Shown: positions 1 through 11,338 of the stretch, piece after piece
Layout: every line of letters begins with the position of its first letter
Numbering within the stretch: the stretch's first letter is position 1
NCBI GenBank assembly: GCA_036898135.1
Contig: JBAHVR010000297.1
Span: forward strand, 101,090 to 165,089
Length of the DNA: 64,000 nucleotides
From: Oncomelania hupensis
Lineage: Eukaryota > Mollusca > Gastropoda > Littorinimorpha > Pomatiopsidae
Reading direction: 5' to 3'
Notes under the pieces: generated by a model
The model's input: only the letters and a program-made list of their open reading frames with translations
Databases searched by the model: none
Told to the model about the DNA's origin: nothing
Made by a program: the position numbers and the translations under genes

Positions 1-136
1 TGCCTTCAGTGTTGCCACTAGGGTTGTTTCGGCAGATCTTTTATGCGGATCAAGGGTTGTGGTCTTGATTTTGTGGTCCTGATTCGTCTATACTGGTCCT
101 GATTTGGCTCGGAAGAGTCCGCTGGACCTAAAGCAA
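1..136 (+). repeat. Dispersed SINE-like 3' segment
   Basis: This segment is about 85-90% identical to the reverse complement of 40552-40670, from the 'tgccttcagtgtt' start to 'tccgctggacctaaagcaat'. Its end motif (TCCTGATTYGGCTC ... GTCCGCTGGA) recurs at 21148-21208, 22700-22855, 54315-54350 and 63950-63985. At the last site it forms the tail of a tRNA-headed SINE. I therefore read it as the tail of a dispersed SINE family, here in the upstream intron of the GPCR gene. The following 137-400 show nothing recognisable apart from the splice acceptor tract at the end. Confidence 0.6.
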
Positions 137-400
137 TAATGTAATGTAACAAAGACAGCGCCTTTTGCTATATACATGTATAGGTATAGCGTCACTGCCC
201 GCGCATGGTTTGGCCTCATTTTAGTTTACCCACTTATCACAGAGCTTTTACCGCATTATTATTGATTCATCAGCTCATCTATGATCTTACTATGTATAGT
301 GTGCACATTTGTTTGTGTTTTTAATGGCCTCAATCTCACTTTAACATCAGCGTCAATACACGTAAGTGATATTTGAAGTTTCCTTTTAAAACTGTTGCAG

Positions 401-1376
401 GTATCCTAAACTGGCCACTGGTCCCGCCTCGCCACCGTCGGACTGGAAGGACCAAGACAAGACCAAGACCAGAACTGACCAAAAACATATGAAGAAAGAT
501 AAGAGCGGAGATGGTCCAAGGCAAGAAGTGATGATATCTAGACAGTCTGCAGCCAACTGTAGCGCTAGCAGCGGGGTGGTGGACCAATGGAATGGGGGCA
601 GTCAAGAGAAGACAGCCGATGTACAGGACAGTACGCTCGTAGTGAATGAACAAAACAACGCCAAAGCACAGGGTAGTGCCCCAACAGTACTTGAAAAGAA
701 CAATGCCATCAGAGGGAACAAACCCTGGACTACTAGTAGCATGCATCACCGTCATATCGCCCCAGCTTCCCTGAAAGAGCCGAGCGGCGATGATCTATGC
801 GCAAGAAGTAAAAGTGCAGACCGTCCTAGTTTGGTAGAAGACAGTTCAAGCGATGCGGCAAGATTGGAAAACGATGTCACCAAAGAGTCTGAACTATCCG
901 CTGTTACCGATCATGGCCAGTTGTCCACTGCTACAATCAGCATGAGTTCTGCAGGTGATGTTGAAACTCCAAACGCGGTCCATTTAGAAATACTTAAATC
1001 CGAATCGTCAGACTTCATTGGAGCAGAACCTATTTCGCTGACCCAACCATCAAGCATGAAAGCCGGCAGAGGTATTTCCAACAAGAAACCATTTTGGTCA
1101 ACGATAGCAAAGCAAACCCAAGAAACCTCTACTGGAAAGTCCACAGATTCTATCGAGAAATCCACCACGTCAAACAACCCGAAAACAGGCCTCAGCAAGA
1201 CGCAGCCAGTGCGTTCAAACTTGGAGAATGTAAGGAGACAACTGAAGAAGAAGAAGAAAGCCCAGGAGGTGGCTTTGGTCCGCTCTCTCCTAGTCGTCTC
1301 CATTCTGACTTTCATTTGTTTTATTACCTTCGCCATTATCTTCGTCTGCTACACCTACCTCAAGGTCCCCACTGAC
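401..1376 (+). CDS. Rhodopsin-like GPCR, internal exon (third intracellular loop and TM6)
   Basis: An open exon runs from a pyrimidine-rich acceptor ending in CAG at 398-400 to a consensus donor GTAAGC at 1377. The frame is open upstream of the ATG at 489, so that ATG is internal and is not taken as a start. About 265 residues are hydrophilic, rich in S, T, K, N and D: a long cytoplasmic loop. They end in a basic stretch (RRQLKKKKKAQEVALVRS) typical of the loop-TM6 junction. A hydrophobic helix of about 22 residues follows (1282-1362) and a five-residue outer loop (KVPTD). The exon ends in phase 0, matching the phase of the next exon at 15441. The GPCR assignment rests on that downstream TM7 exon. 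TM6 has no CWxP motif, so the receptor is divergent and I cannot name its ligand. TM1-TM5 must lie left of the window. Confidence 0.72.
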
Positions 1377-1612
1377 GTAAGCACTATTCGTTGTGGTAGA
1401 TGAAAACCAGCGTAGCGCCTGTATACATTTCAATGTATAGCGGCGGTTAAATAAAGCAGTCGTCATAAACATTGTACAGAGTTAAAGGGGCCCCGCAATG
1501 ACCACGCCCTTTCGACAGATCTTTATAGCATTCACAGTGAGTGTTGCTCTACTCTCAAAAAATGCTTACAATAAAAAATAACTCTTTCGAAAGTTTTTTT
1601 TTCTTTTTAATG

Positions 1613-1617
1613 AAAAC
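1613..1617. repeat. Target-site duplication, left
   Basis: AAAAC directly left of the outer LTR matches AAAAC at 11978-11982 directly right of the far LTR. Five-base duplications are usual for Ty3/gypsy integrases. Confidence 0.85.
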
Positions 1618-2256
1618 TGTTACACTCAGTTCGATGTTGGTGTTTTCTATCAGTATCTGATTCAGCCCCGATGCTTGAATTCCTGATAGTTGTGTAACTC
1701 AGATTCGTTTATTCACACAGCCTGCTCAAGCAGCATACAAGTCACAAAGTCGACGTATGAAGTTTTCCACTTTTATTCAGTACACATCAACAACTGCATA
1801 CAATTCTCAACTCAACTCAACAACTTTCACAGCAACTTTCCAAATCACTATCAACAACTTTACTATCTCTCAACAGCAACTCGGCACACGATTAAATAAC
1901 CTCTCTCTTTTCTGGAACAATTTGGTACATGGTAGAAATGACGTACTGCCACCAATCGAACTAAAGATCGTCATCACTGACTTACGTCATTACACATTTC
2001 TTCTCCTTCCGGATCGTTCCTTCAAATTTCTACAATTATCCCGAATCTTCGATCGATAGTAAATAAGCCGATCCAGAAGATTCTACAACAATATCGACTA
2101 ACGAAAATTATCAACGTTATACAAAGCCTCTCCTAACAACAATGCAAACTCAAATCAAAGGTAAATAAACTCCATTATTGAATACTTTGCAAAACGAAAC
2201 GATTAGATCTATCTTGCACGTTTCTGACGTACTACCATTCGCGTTTCAACGTAACA
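1618..2256 (-). repeat. LTR 1 (3' LTR in element sense), 639 bp
   Basis: It begins TGTTAC and ends GTAACA. It differs from the other two LTRs at four sites I could see: two near 1628-1635, one in 'cagtacacatc' and one in 'cttgcacg'. In the element's own sense an AATAAA polyadenylation signal is the complement of 'tttatt' near 1709. The bases just inside (2257-2268) give AGTGGGGGG in element sense, a plausible polypurine tract. Confidence 0.88.
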
Positions 2257-2511
2257 TAACCCCCCACTCAAGAAGAAATTTACCCAATTTCTTTCAACAA
2301 CGTTGAAACGTAATGCACAAACAATGTACAGAATTAAAACTTACTTCAGACTGTCTCATTTACTGTCAATGTTCTCAGTTTATATACACAGAGTCCATGT
2401 TTTTCATCCGCAAGTTTTTCTGGATACTGTCAATGTTCACAGTTCATTCGCACAAGGTCAATGTTTCTCATCTGCAAGTCTGTTTAGATATTGCCAATGT
2501 TCTCCACACAG

Positions 2512-5500
2512 TCAATGTTCTTTCAACCGCAAGGAAACGACGCCCTCGTCAGTTGCGGTCGTCATCGGCCCAGGGTCAAAGACAGTGATCTCGTGGGCTT
2601 TCCTGGAGTCAGTGCATCCTCCGTTGTCTTCCTCTCCCGTCGGATGTCCGACGCAGTCGACGTTGTCAGCTCCCAAAATGCATTCGCTGGGTCTCACGGT
2701 CAGGTTGGCTTCTGCGGGACGGTGGAACAGCTCCCTCAAGGTCTGCAGATGCTCCTTCCAGGTCTGGGTGTGGACTTCATGTTCGACCAAAGTCGTAGAG
2801 CCTGGGACATCGCTGAAGCTATGGGGAAATTCGCCCATAAGGTCCTTGAGCTCCAACTTTTGACTTTCCGTCAAGCCTGGTCCTAGCTTAACGTCATTGA
2901 TGCCTTCTTTGCTGTGGAAGTCTCCCAGTTCCAACAGTTCTTCGCTGTCAAAGCTGTCGTCGGTCACAGCTGCTGTGGCTGCGTGCACAGTCTCTGTTGG
3001 CCTTTCCACGTACAGCTTAAGGAGGTTGGCGTGGTATATCTTGGAATGCTGGCCGACCTTCACCTTGTAGTCGTTGATCCCCACCACGGTCTCCACTTCG
3101 TACGGGCCTTTCCACTGCATCAGCAACTTATTATGATCAGTAGGTAGCAGCACCAGCACTTTGTTGCCAGGTTTAAACTTCCTGCTCACAGCCCTACGAT
3201 CATAGTAGTGCTTTCCACAGTCCTGGGACTTCTTCAGGTTTTCTCTGGCTATCTCGAGAGTCTGCTCCAGCTTCTCCCGTAGCTCAAACACGTACTGGTA
3301 GCTGTTCTTCACCTCTGGGGTCTCTACTTCTTTCGTCCACAGTTCTTTTAGGATGTGCATCGGCCCTCGGATGGTTCTTGTCGTAGTCAAATGCCGGATG
3401 CTCAGCAGTCTGTTGACCTCCTTCATGCAGTCAGAGACGAACTGCGTCCCGAGGTCTGTCAGGATCTCTTCAGGCACTCCAAGCCTACTGAACATGTCCA
3501 CCAGTGCCTCTGCTACAGTTTCAGTGTCAATCTTCTTCAGTGGCACTGCTTCTGGGTACCGAGTCGCATAGTCCACTAAAGTCAGTACCCACCGATGACC
3601 TTCTTCACTCGGAGGTCTTATTTCGCCGATTAAGTCTAAGGCCGCCCTCTTGAAAGGTCGGTCGATCAGAGGCATCCTCTGCATAGGCACTTTCGGGACC
3701 CTTCCTCGAGGTATGGTCTTCTGGCAAATGTCACATGATCGGCAGAAACGGCTGACGTCCGCATGAAGTCCTGGCCAGTAGAATACCGCCTGGATTCTAT
3801 CCGACGTCTTCTTGATACCCAGGTGACCTCCCATGATTGAGTCATGCGCTACCTCCATCATCTGGCGCCTTAGGGGTAACGGTACCAATACCTGACGTAG
3901 TGGTTTCCCTCCGTTGATCCTCGGGTGCTGGAAGATTCGGTACAGGATCTTGGCCTTCACCTCAAAATAGACCGTGCCACTGCGTTTGGTCACGTGGTCT
4001 TGGCGGTTCCTGTACTTGTTTAAAGTGCTATCAGCTTCCTGGAGCTAGATAAGCTTCTTTCTGTCCACGATGGCAGCTTTAGAGTTGTCGGCGACCTTCA
4101 GTGGCGTAGACGTCTTGTCTCTCTTGGCCTGGGCCCTGGTAGTAACAGCACCGACGATCTCTGGTCGGCAGGGCTGAGCCGGAGTAACCACATTGTCCCG
4201 TAGCAGCTCTGTAAGGTCTCCATCGGGAAACGGCAATGGATCCTCCTCCACAACTTCGACGTGTTGAGTTGAGGCAGGACTCCACTCTGGATCGGGGTCG
4301 TCGGGTCGTCTCGCGCCGTCGATATTCCCGATCATCAAATCATACAGCGGCTTCTTCAGGCAAACCGCTTCGACTTCGCCTATGTAGAAAGGGGTGCTGA
4401 CTTGAATCTTTGCAACTGGCGCTCTCACACATTTGCTGTCGGCCATAAGTGTCCATTTAGAATCGCCAGTGAACTGTTCTTTGGCGATTAAATCTTCTCT
4501 GACGATGACCCCACTGCAGCCAGAGTCTCTTAAGACAGTCACTTCATGATTTCCGACGCGTCCCTTGGAAACTGGCATGTTCTGGACGGTCACAGCTGCG
4601 CTGGCGACGACGGGGATGGATTTTCCGTTGGCAAGGAGAAGTTGGCCATCGGTCATGCACTCTTGCACGTCGGCAGGAGTAGCTGTGCGCTTGGTCTCAC
4701 TCGGAAGAATGACGCTCCCGCCGCACACTTGATGGTCAGATCTACTGTTTTGCCGTTGATTGGAGAACCGCCTCTGCCGGTTGCCCGCCGCTGCGTTGTC
4801 CGCACTACTCCGCTGTCCGCTACTTTTGTTTTGAGGACAATTAGCCGCCCTGTGGTCTGTAGCGTTGCAGGTGAAACAGCCTCTTGAATGCCCTTCCCTG
4901 GGAGGAGGCATGGAGTCCGTGTGTCTCTGGCTCGTCTGACTCCCCTGGATCTGGTTCACATGGTTTCCAGTCTTCTGAAAATGTTTCGTCGCGCTGGGTG
5001 GCCCCAGGGTTTTCCCATGAGCGATGAGATATCTTTCAGCAGCCTCAGTCACATCTTTAAGCGTCTGCAGCTTTTGTTCTTCTAAGTGGGTCGCTAGGTC
5101 CTTGTGACAGGCATTGAGAAATTGTTCCTTCACGATCAGGTCATGGAGACTGTCGTAAGACTTCCTTTCGCCTGATAACTCCACCCACTTGTGTAGATAT
5201 GACGACAGGCGCTCCACAAACTGCTTTGGCGTCTCGTCTGACTTAGGCCGGCATTCACGGAAGCGTTTACGGTAGCCTTTCTCCGTAAAGTTGTAGCACT
5301 GCAATAGGGCCTCTTTCAAGACGTCGTAGTCTTTAGCGTCATCGTCCGACAATCTGGTGTAGACGTCGAGTGCTTGCCCCGTCAGAAGTGCACTTAGTCG
5401 AATCGCCCAGTCTTGAGGTTGCCAGTTAGAGCTTTTGGCAAACCTTTCAAATCTCGCCAAATAACTGTCGATCTGGTCCTTCCCGTCGACAAACGCTGGC

Positions 5501-5868
5501 AATTTTGGAGCTTTGTTGTCACTGATAACTTGTGGCGCATGCTGATTGTTTTGGATACGCGCCAACTCTAGCTGGTACTGACGCTCAGCCTCTCTTTCCT
5601 CTCTTTCTTCTTGGCGACGCTGCGCTTCGAGCTCTCTTTCTTCTCGGCGTCGTTGCTCTTCTTTTTCTTGCCGCTGCTGTTCAATTTCTAGACGCTTCTG
5701 TTCTAATTCTATTTCTTTTTCTAGACGCTTCTCTTCCAATTCTCTTTCTTCTCGGCGACGCTGCTCTTCTAATTCTCGTTCTTGTATTCTCTCCTGGGAT
5801 TTGACGTACTCCGTCAACTGTTTCCCTTTTAGATTCAGTTAAATCCCTTTCTGCCAGAAGTCAGCCAT
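2512..5868 (-). pseudogene. Broken gag-protease-integrase polyprotein (left body)
   Basis: This is nearly identical to the intact frame at 7281-10820 but broken three ways. Codon 10 after the ATG (5868) is TAA (5839-5841) where the sister copy has CAA. A second in-frame stop TAG lies at 4045-4047 where the sister has CAG, between protease and integrase. A 183-base in-frame deletion at about 3379/3380 corresponds to 8149-8331 in the sister and removes the third catalytic acidic residue of the integrase (E841). The RT deletion at the C-terminal end is shared with the sister copy, so it predates the duplication. Both nonsense changes are C to T in element sense. Confidence 0.85.
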
Positions 5869-6386
5869 CTTGATGCTTCTGGAAAGTTCTTGACTGGAAA
5901 AGTTCTTTTTCTGGAAAGTTCTTGACTGTGCTGTACCTTTCTAGACTGTTCTAGAACAGCACTCTTTCTGCAGTAGCGCTGATGCTTATCACTAGTCGCT
6001 TTCGCTGACGCAGGCCCCGCGGTCCTCGTCGTATGCGACGCTGCACCACGCTGGTGTTGATGTACACGCTCCTGTGCTGAAGTAGACGCGACGTCCGCTC
6101 GCCGCTCTCTGTAACACTGGCGATGTAGCTCCGAGACTGTCCCTCGACGTAGTCCTGCGGCAGCCACGTAGTCCCGCTCTGTTGTTCGCTCACGAAGCAA
6201 CTCTTCGGCGACTACACGCCCTTGCAGTCAACCCGAACCTATCGGTGATGTAGTCCCAGTATGTTGGCCCCTCTCGACGCAACTCGTTGGCGGCTACCCT
6301 CGATGACTGCCTCTCGTAACGTTGACTCGCTTGTTGTAGCAGTTGAACCCTTGGCTATGGCGTGAGTCGCGGCTTGACCCCCAAAA

Positions 6387-7025
6387 TGTTACACTCTGTT
6401 TGATGTTGGTGTTTTCTATCAGTATCTGATTCAGCCCCGATGCTTGAATTCCTGATAGTTGTGTAACTCAGATTCGTTTATTCACACAGCCTGCTCAAGC
6501 AGCATACAAGTCACAAAGTCGACGTATGAAGTTTTCCACTTTTATTCAGCACACATCAACAACTGCATACAATTCTCAACTCAACTCAACAACTTTCACA
6601 GCAACTTTCCAAATCACTATCAACAACTTTACTATCTCTCAACAGCAACTCGGCACACGATTAAATAACCTCTCTCTTTTCTGGAACAATTTGGTACATG
6701 GTAGAAATGACGTACTGCCACCAATCGAACTAAAGATCGTCATCACTGACTTACGTCATTACACATTTCTTCTCCTTCCGGATCGTTCCTTCAAATTTCT
6801 ACAATTATCCCGAATCTTCGATCGATAGTAAATAAGCCGATCCAGAAGATTCTACAACAATATCGACTAACGAAAATTATCAACGTTATACAAAGCCTCT
6901 CCTAACAACAATGCAAACTCAAATCAAAGGTAAATAAACTCCATTATTGAATACTTTGCAAAACGAAACGATTAGATCTATCTTGCGCGTTTCTGACGTA
7001 CTACCATTCGCGTTTCAACGTAACA
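6387..7025 (-). repeat. LTR 2 (shared middle LTR), 639 bp
   Basis: It has the same ends and length as LTR 1 and LTR 3 and looks identical to LTR 3. It is both the 5' LTR of the left body and the 3' LTR of the right body. A polypurine tract follows at 7026-7037 and the primer-binding-site candidate of the left body lies at 6366-6383. Confidence 0.88.
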
Positions 7026-7037
7026 TAACCCCCCACT

Positions 7038-7280
7038 CAAGAAGAAATTTACCCAATTTCTTTCAACAACGTTGAAACGTAATGCACAAACAATGTACAG
7101 AATTAAAACTTACTTCAGACTGTCTCATTTACTGTCAATGTTCTCAGTTTATATACACAGAGTCCATGTTTTTCATCCGCAAGTTTTTCTGGATACTGTC
7201 AATGTTCACAGTTCATTCGCACAAGGTCAATGTTTCTCATCTGCAAGTCTGTTTAGATATTGCCAATGTTCTCCACACAG
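7038..7280 (-). repeat. 3' untranslated segment with imperfect short repeats
   Basis: Between the stop codon and the polypurine tract, a degenerate unit of about 45-50 bases (with 'gtcaatgttctca' and 'catcygcaag') repeats four to five times. The left body has the same at 2269-2511. The function is unknown. Confidence 0.6.
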
Positions 7281-10200
7281 TCAATGTTCTTTCAACCGCA
7301 AGGAAACGACGCCCTCGTCAGTTGCGGTCGTCATCGGCCCAGGGTCAAAGACAGTGATCTCGTGGGCTTTCCTGGAGTCAGTGCATCCTCCGTTGTCTTC
7401 CTCTCCCGTCGGATGTCCGACGCAGTCGACGTTGTCAGCTCCCAAAATGCATTCGCTGGGTCTCACGGTCAGGTTGGCTTCTGCGGGACGGTGGAACAGC
7501 TCCCTCAAGGTCTGCAGATGCTCCTTCCAGGTCTGGGTGTGGACTTCATGTTCGACCAAAGTCGTAGAGCCTGGGACATCGCTGAAGCTATGGGGAAATT
7601 CGCCCATAAGGTCCTTGAGCTCCAACTTTTGACTTTCCGTCAAGCCTGGTCCTAGCTTAACGTCATTGATGCCTTCTTTGCTGTGGAAGTCTCCCAGTTC
7701 CAACAGTTCTTCGCTGTCAAAGCTGTCGTCGGTCACAGCTGCTGTGGCTGCGTGCACAGTCTCTGTTGGCCTTTCCACGTACAGCTTAAGGAGGTTGGCG
7801 TGGTATATCTTGGAATGCTGGCCGACCTTCACCTTGTAGTCGTTGATCCCCACCACGGTCTCCACTTCGTACGGGCCTTTCCACTGCATCAGCAACTTAT
7901 TATGATCAGTAGGTAGCAGCACCAGCACTTTGTTGCCAGGTTTAAACTTCCTGCTCACAGCCCTACGATCATAGTAGTGCTTTCCACAGTCCTGGGACTT
8001 CTTCAGGTTTTCTCTGGCTATCTCGAGAGTCTGCTCCAGCTTCTCCCGTAGCTCAAACACGTACTGGTAGCTGTTCTTCACCTCTGGGGTCTCTACTTCT
8101 TTCGTCCACAGTTCTTTTAGGATGTGCATCGGCCCTCGGATGGTTCTTCCGTACAGCAGCTCGAACGGAGAGAAGCCGGTGGACTCCTGCGGTACTTCTC
8201 TGTAGGCGAAAAGTAAGGCGTTGATGTAGCGATGCCATTGTCTGGGCTGCTCGCTGCACAGTTTCTTCAGGGTGGACTTCAGCGTAGCATTGAACTTCTC
8301 GACAAGCCCGTTGCACATCGGATGGTAGGGTGTCGTAGTCAAATGCCGGATGCTCAGCAGTCTGTTGACCTCCTTCATGCAGTCAGAGACGAACTGCGTC
8401 CCGAGGTCTGTCAGGATCTCTTCAGGCACTCCAAGCCTACTGAACATGTCCACCAGTGCCTCTGCTACAGTTTCAGTGTCAATCTTCTTCAGTGGCACTG
8501 CTTCTGGGTACCGAGTCGCATAGTCCACTAAAGTCAGTACCCACCGATGACCTTCTTCACTCGGAGGTCTTATTTCGCCGATTAAGTCTAAGGCCGCCCT
8601 CTTGAAAGGTCGGTCGATCAGAGGCATCCTCTGCATAGGCACTTTCGGGACCCTTCCTCGAGGTATGGTCTTCTGGCAAATGTCACATGATCGGCAGAAA
8701 CGGCTGACGTCCGCATGAAGTCCTGGCCAGTAGAATACCGCCTGGATTCTATCCGACGTCTTCTTGATACCCAGGTGACCTCCCATGATTGAGTCATGCG
8801 CTACCTCCATCATCTGGCGCCTTAGGGGTAACGGTACCAATACCTGACGTAGTGGTTTCCCTCCGTTGATCCTCGGGTGCTGGAAGATTCGGTACAGGAT
8901 CTTGGCCTTCACCTCAAAATAGACCGTGCCACTGCGTTTGGTCACGTGGTCTTGGCGGTTCCTGTACTTGTTTAAAGTGCTATCAGCTTCCTGGAGCTGG
9001 ATAAGCTTCTTTCTGTCCACGATGGCAGCTTTAGAGTTGTCGGCGACCTTCAGTGGCGTAGACGTCTTGTCTCTCTTGGCCTGGGCCCTGGTAGTAACAG
9101 CACCGACGATCTCTGGTTGGCAGGGCTGAGCCGGAGTAACCACATTGTCCCGTAGCAGCTCTGTAAGGTCTCCATCGGGAAACGGCAATGGATCCTCCTC
9201 CACAACTTCGACGTGTTGAGTTGAGGCAGGACTCCACTCTGGATCGGGGTCGTCGGGTCGTCTCGCGCCGTCGATATTCCCGATCATCAAATCATACAGC
9301 GGCTTCTTCAGGCAAACCGCTTCGACTTCGCCTATGTAGAAAGGGGTGCTGACTTGAATCTTTGCAACTGGCGCTCTCACACATTTGCTGTCGGCCATAA
9401 GTGTCCATTTAGAATCGCCAGTGAACTGTTCTTTGGCGATTAAATCTTCTCTGACGATGACCCCACTGCAGCCAGAGTCTCTCAAGACAGTCACTTCATG
9501 ATTTCCGACGCGTCCCTTGGAAACTGGCATGTTCTGGACGGTCACAGCTGCGCTGGCGACGACGGGGATGGATTTTCCGTTGGCAAGGAGAAGTTGGCCA
9601 TCGGTCATGCACTCTTGCACGTCGGCAGGAGTAGCTGTGCGCTTGGTCTCACTCGGAAGAATGACGCTCCCGCCGCACACTTGATGGTCAGATCTACTGT
9701 TTTGCCGTTGATTGGAGAACCGCCTCTGCCGGTTGCCCGCCGCTGCGTTGTCCGCACTACTCCGCTGTCCGCTACTTTTGTTTTGAGGACAATTAGCCGC
9801 CCTGTGGTCTGTAGCGTTGCAGGTGAAACAGCCTCTTGAATGCCCTTCCCTGGGAGGAGGCATGGAGTCCGTGTGTCTCTGGCTCGTCTGACTCCCCTGG
9901 ATCTGGTTCACATGGTTTCCAGTCTTCTGAAAATGTTTCGTCGCGCTGGGTGGCCCCAGGGTTTTCCCATGAGCGATGAGATATCTTTCAGCAGCCTCAG
10001 TCACATCTTTAAGCGTCTGCAGCTTTTGTTCTTCTAAGTGGGTCGCTAGGTCCTTGTGACAGGCATTGAGAAATTGTTCCTTCACGATCAGGTCATGGAG
10101 ACTGTCGTAAGACTTCCTTTCGCCTGATAACTCCACCCACTTGTGTAGATATGACGACAGGCGCTCCACAAACTGCTTTGGCGTCTCGTCTGACTTAGGC

Positions 10201-10820
10201 CGGCATTCACGGAAGCGTTTACGGTAGCCTTTCTCCGTAAAGTTGTAGCACTGCAATAGGGCCTCTTTCAAGACGTCGTAGTCTTTAGCGTCATCGTCCG
10301 ACAATCTGGTGTAGACGTCGAGTGCTTGCCCCGTCAGAAGTGCACTTAGTCGAATCGCCCAGTCTTGAGGTTGCCAGTTAGAGCTTTTGGCAAACCTTTC
10401 AAATCTCGCCAAATAACTGTCGATCTGGTCCTTCCCGTCGACAAACGCTGGCAATTTTGGAGCTTTGTTGTCACTGATAACTTGTGGCGCATGCTGATTG
10501 TTTTGGATACGCGCCAACTCTAGCTGGTACTGACGCTCAGCCTCTCTTTCCTCTCTTTCTTCTTGGCGACGCTGCGCTTCGAGCTCTCTTTCTTCTCGGC
10601 GTCGTTGCTCTTCTTTTTCTTGCCGCTGCTGTTCAATTTCTAGACGCTTCTGTTCTAATTCTATTTCTTTTTCTAGACGCTTCTCTTCCAATTCTCTTTC
10701 TTCTCGGCGACGCTGCTCTCCTAATTCTCGTTCTTGTATTCTCTCCTGGGATTTGACGTACTCCGTCAACTGTTTCCCTTTTAGATTCAGTTGAATCCCT
10801 TTCTGCCAGAAGTCAGCCAT
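7281..10820 (-). CDS. Gag-protease-integrase polyprotein (right body), reverse transcriptase deleted
   Basis: One intact reading frame of 1179 residues starts at the ATG at 10820. Domains in order: an E/R/Q-rich coiled coil (about 18-105); a retrotransposon gag region (about 110-290); a CCHC zinc knuckle CX2CX4HX4C (331-344); a retropepsin-like segment with active-site DSGC (448-451); the integrase zinc finger (H675, H682, C712, C715); the integrase core with D745, D805 and E841 (DX35E spacing); and a GPY/F module (KGPYEV, 981-986). After the integrase comes a short segment (about 1060-1092) like the stretch that normally precedes a gypsy-type reverse transcriptase. It runs directly into a segment that normally lies beyond the YxDD box. 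No palm domain, YxDD motif or RNase H is present. The element could integrate but cannot copy itself, so it is non-autonomous. Integrase before RT is not the usual Ty3/gypsy order; it recalls the GMR1-like group. Confidence 0.85.
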   Translation of the reverse strand: MADFWQKGIQLNLKGKQLTEYVKSQERIQERELGEQRRREERELEEKRLEKEIELEQKRLEIEQQRQEKEEQRRREERELEAQRRQEEREEREAERQYQLELARIQNNQHAPQVISDNKAPKLPAFVDGKDQIDSYLARFERFAKSSNWQPQDWAIRLSALLTGQALDVYTRLSDDDAKDYDVLKEALLQCYNFTEKGYRKRFRECRPKSDETPKQFVERLSSYLHKWVELSGERKSYDSLHDLIVKEQFLNACHKDLATHLEEQKLQTLKDVTEAAERYLIAHGKTLGPPSATKHFQKTGNHVNQIQGSQTSQRHTDSMPPPREGHSRGCFTCNATDHRAANCPQNKSSGQRSSADNAAAGNRQRRFSNQRQNSRSDHQVCGGSVILPSETKRTATPADVQECMTDGQLLLANGKSIPVVASAAVTVQNMPVSKGRVGNHEVTVLRDSGCSGVIVREDLIAKEQFTGDSKWTLMADSKCVRAPVAKIQVSTPFYIGEVEAVCLKKPLYDLMIGNIDGARRPDDPDPEWSPASTQHVEVVEEDPLPFPDGDLTELLRDNVVTPAQPCQPEIVGAVTTRAQAKRDKTSTPLKVADNSKAAIVDRKKLIQLQEADSTLNKYRNRQDHVTKRSGTVYFEVKAKILYRIFQHPRINGGKPLRQVLVPLPLRRQMMEVAHDSIMGGHLGIKKTSDRIQAVFYWPGLHADVSRFCRSCDICQKTIPRGRVPKVPMQRMPLIDRPFKRAALDLIGEIRPPSEEGHRWVLTLVDYATRYPEAVPLKKIDTETVAEALVDMFSRLGVPEEILTDLGTQFVSDCMKEVNRLLSIRHLTTTPYHPMCNGLVEKFNATLKSTLKKLCSEQPRQWHRYINALLFAYREVPQESTGFSPFELLYGRTIRGPMHILKELWTKEVETPEVKNSYQYVFELREKLEQTLEIARENLKKSQDCGKHYYDRRAVSRKFKPGNKVLVLLPTDHNKLLMQWKGPYEVETVVGINDYKVKVGQHSKIYHANLLKLYVERPTETVHAATAAVTDDSFDSEELLELGDFHSKEGINDVKLGPGLTESQKLELKDLMGEFPHSFSDVPGSTTLVEHEVHTQTWKEHLQTLRELFHRPAEANLTVRPSECILGADNVDCVGHPTGEEDNGGCTDSRKAHEITVFDPGPMTTATDEGVVSLRLKEH

Positions 10821-11317
10821 CTTGATGCTTCTGGAAAGTTCTTGACTGGAAAAGTTCTTTTTCTGGAAAGTTCTTGACTGTGCTGTACCTTTCTAGACTG
10901 TTCTAGAACAGCACTCTTTCTGCAGTAGCGCTGATGCTTGTCACTAGTCGCTTTCGCTGACGCAGGCCCCGCGGTCCTCGTCGTATGCGACGCTGCACCA
11001 CGCTGGTGTTGATGTACACGCTCCTGTGCTGAAGTAGACGCGACGTCCGCTCGCCGCTCTCTGTAACACTGGCGATGTAGCTCCGAGACTGTCCCTCGAC
11101 GTAGTCCTGCGGCAGCCACGTAGTCCCGCTCTGTTGTTCGCTCACGAAGCAACTCTTCGGCGACTACACGCCCTTGCAGTCAACCCGAACCTATCGGTGA
11201 TGTAGTCCCAGTATGTTGGCCCCTCTCGACGCAACTCGTTGGCGGCTACCCTCGATGACTGCCTCTCGTAACGTTGACTCGCTTGTTGTAGCAGTTGAAC
11301 CCTTGGCTATGGCGTGA
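10821..11317 (-). other. Leader between primer-binding site and gag
   Basis: About 500 bases without an ATG-started frame of note. Open frames here start only at TTG or GTG and resemble nothing I know. It is the presumed 5' untranslated leader and packaging region; the copy of the left body is 5869-6365. Confidence 0.5.
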
Positions 11318-11335
11318 GTCGCGGCTTGACCCCCA
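11318..11335 (-). promoter_or_regulatory. Candidate primer-binding site
   Basis: Three bases inside the 5' LTR the element-sense strand reads TGGGGGTCAAGCCGCGAC. TGG at this spot is the usual complement of a tRNA CCA end. The same sequence lies at 6366-6383 next to the middle LTR. I could not assign the tRNA. Confidence 0.45.
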
Positions 11336-11338
11336 AAA

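Noticed and set aside
336..755. Minus-strand open frame opposite the GPCR exon
   Set aside because: Lies antisense to a supported coding exon with splice sites and has no recognisable domain.
2303..2886. Plus-strand frames opposite the retrotransposon polyprotein (also at 7072-7655)
   Set aside because: Shadow frames: they duplicate because the element is duplicated, and the minus-strand protein has clear domains.
10787..11152. Upstream frame in the LTR-element leader (and its copy at 5835-6200)
   Set aside because: Starts at TTG, overlaps gag in another frame, compositionally random; treated as leader.
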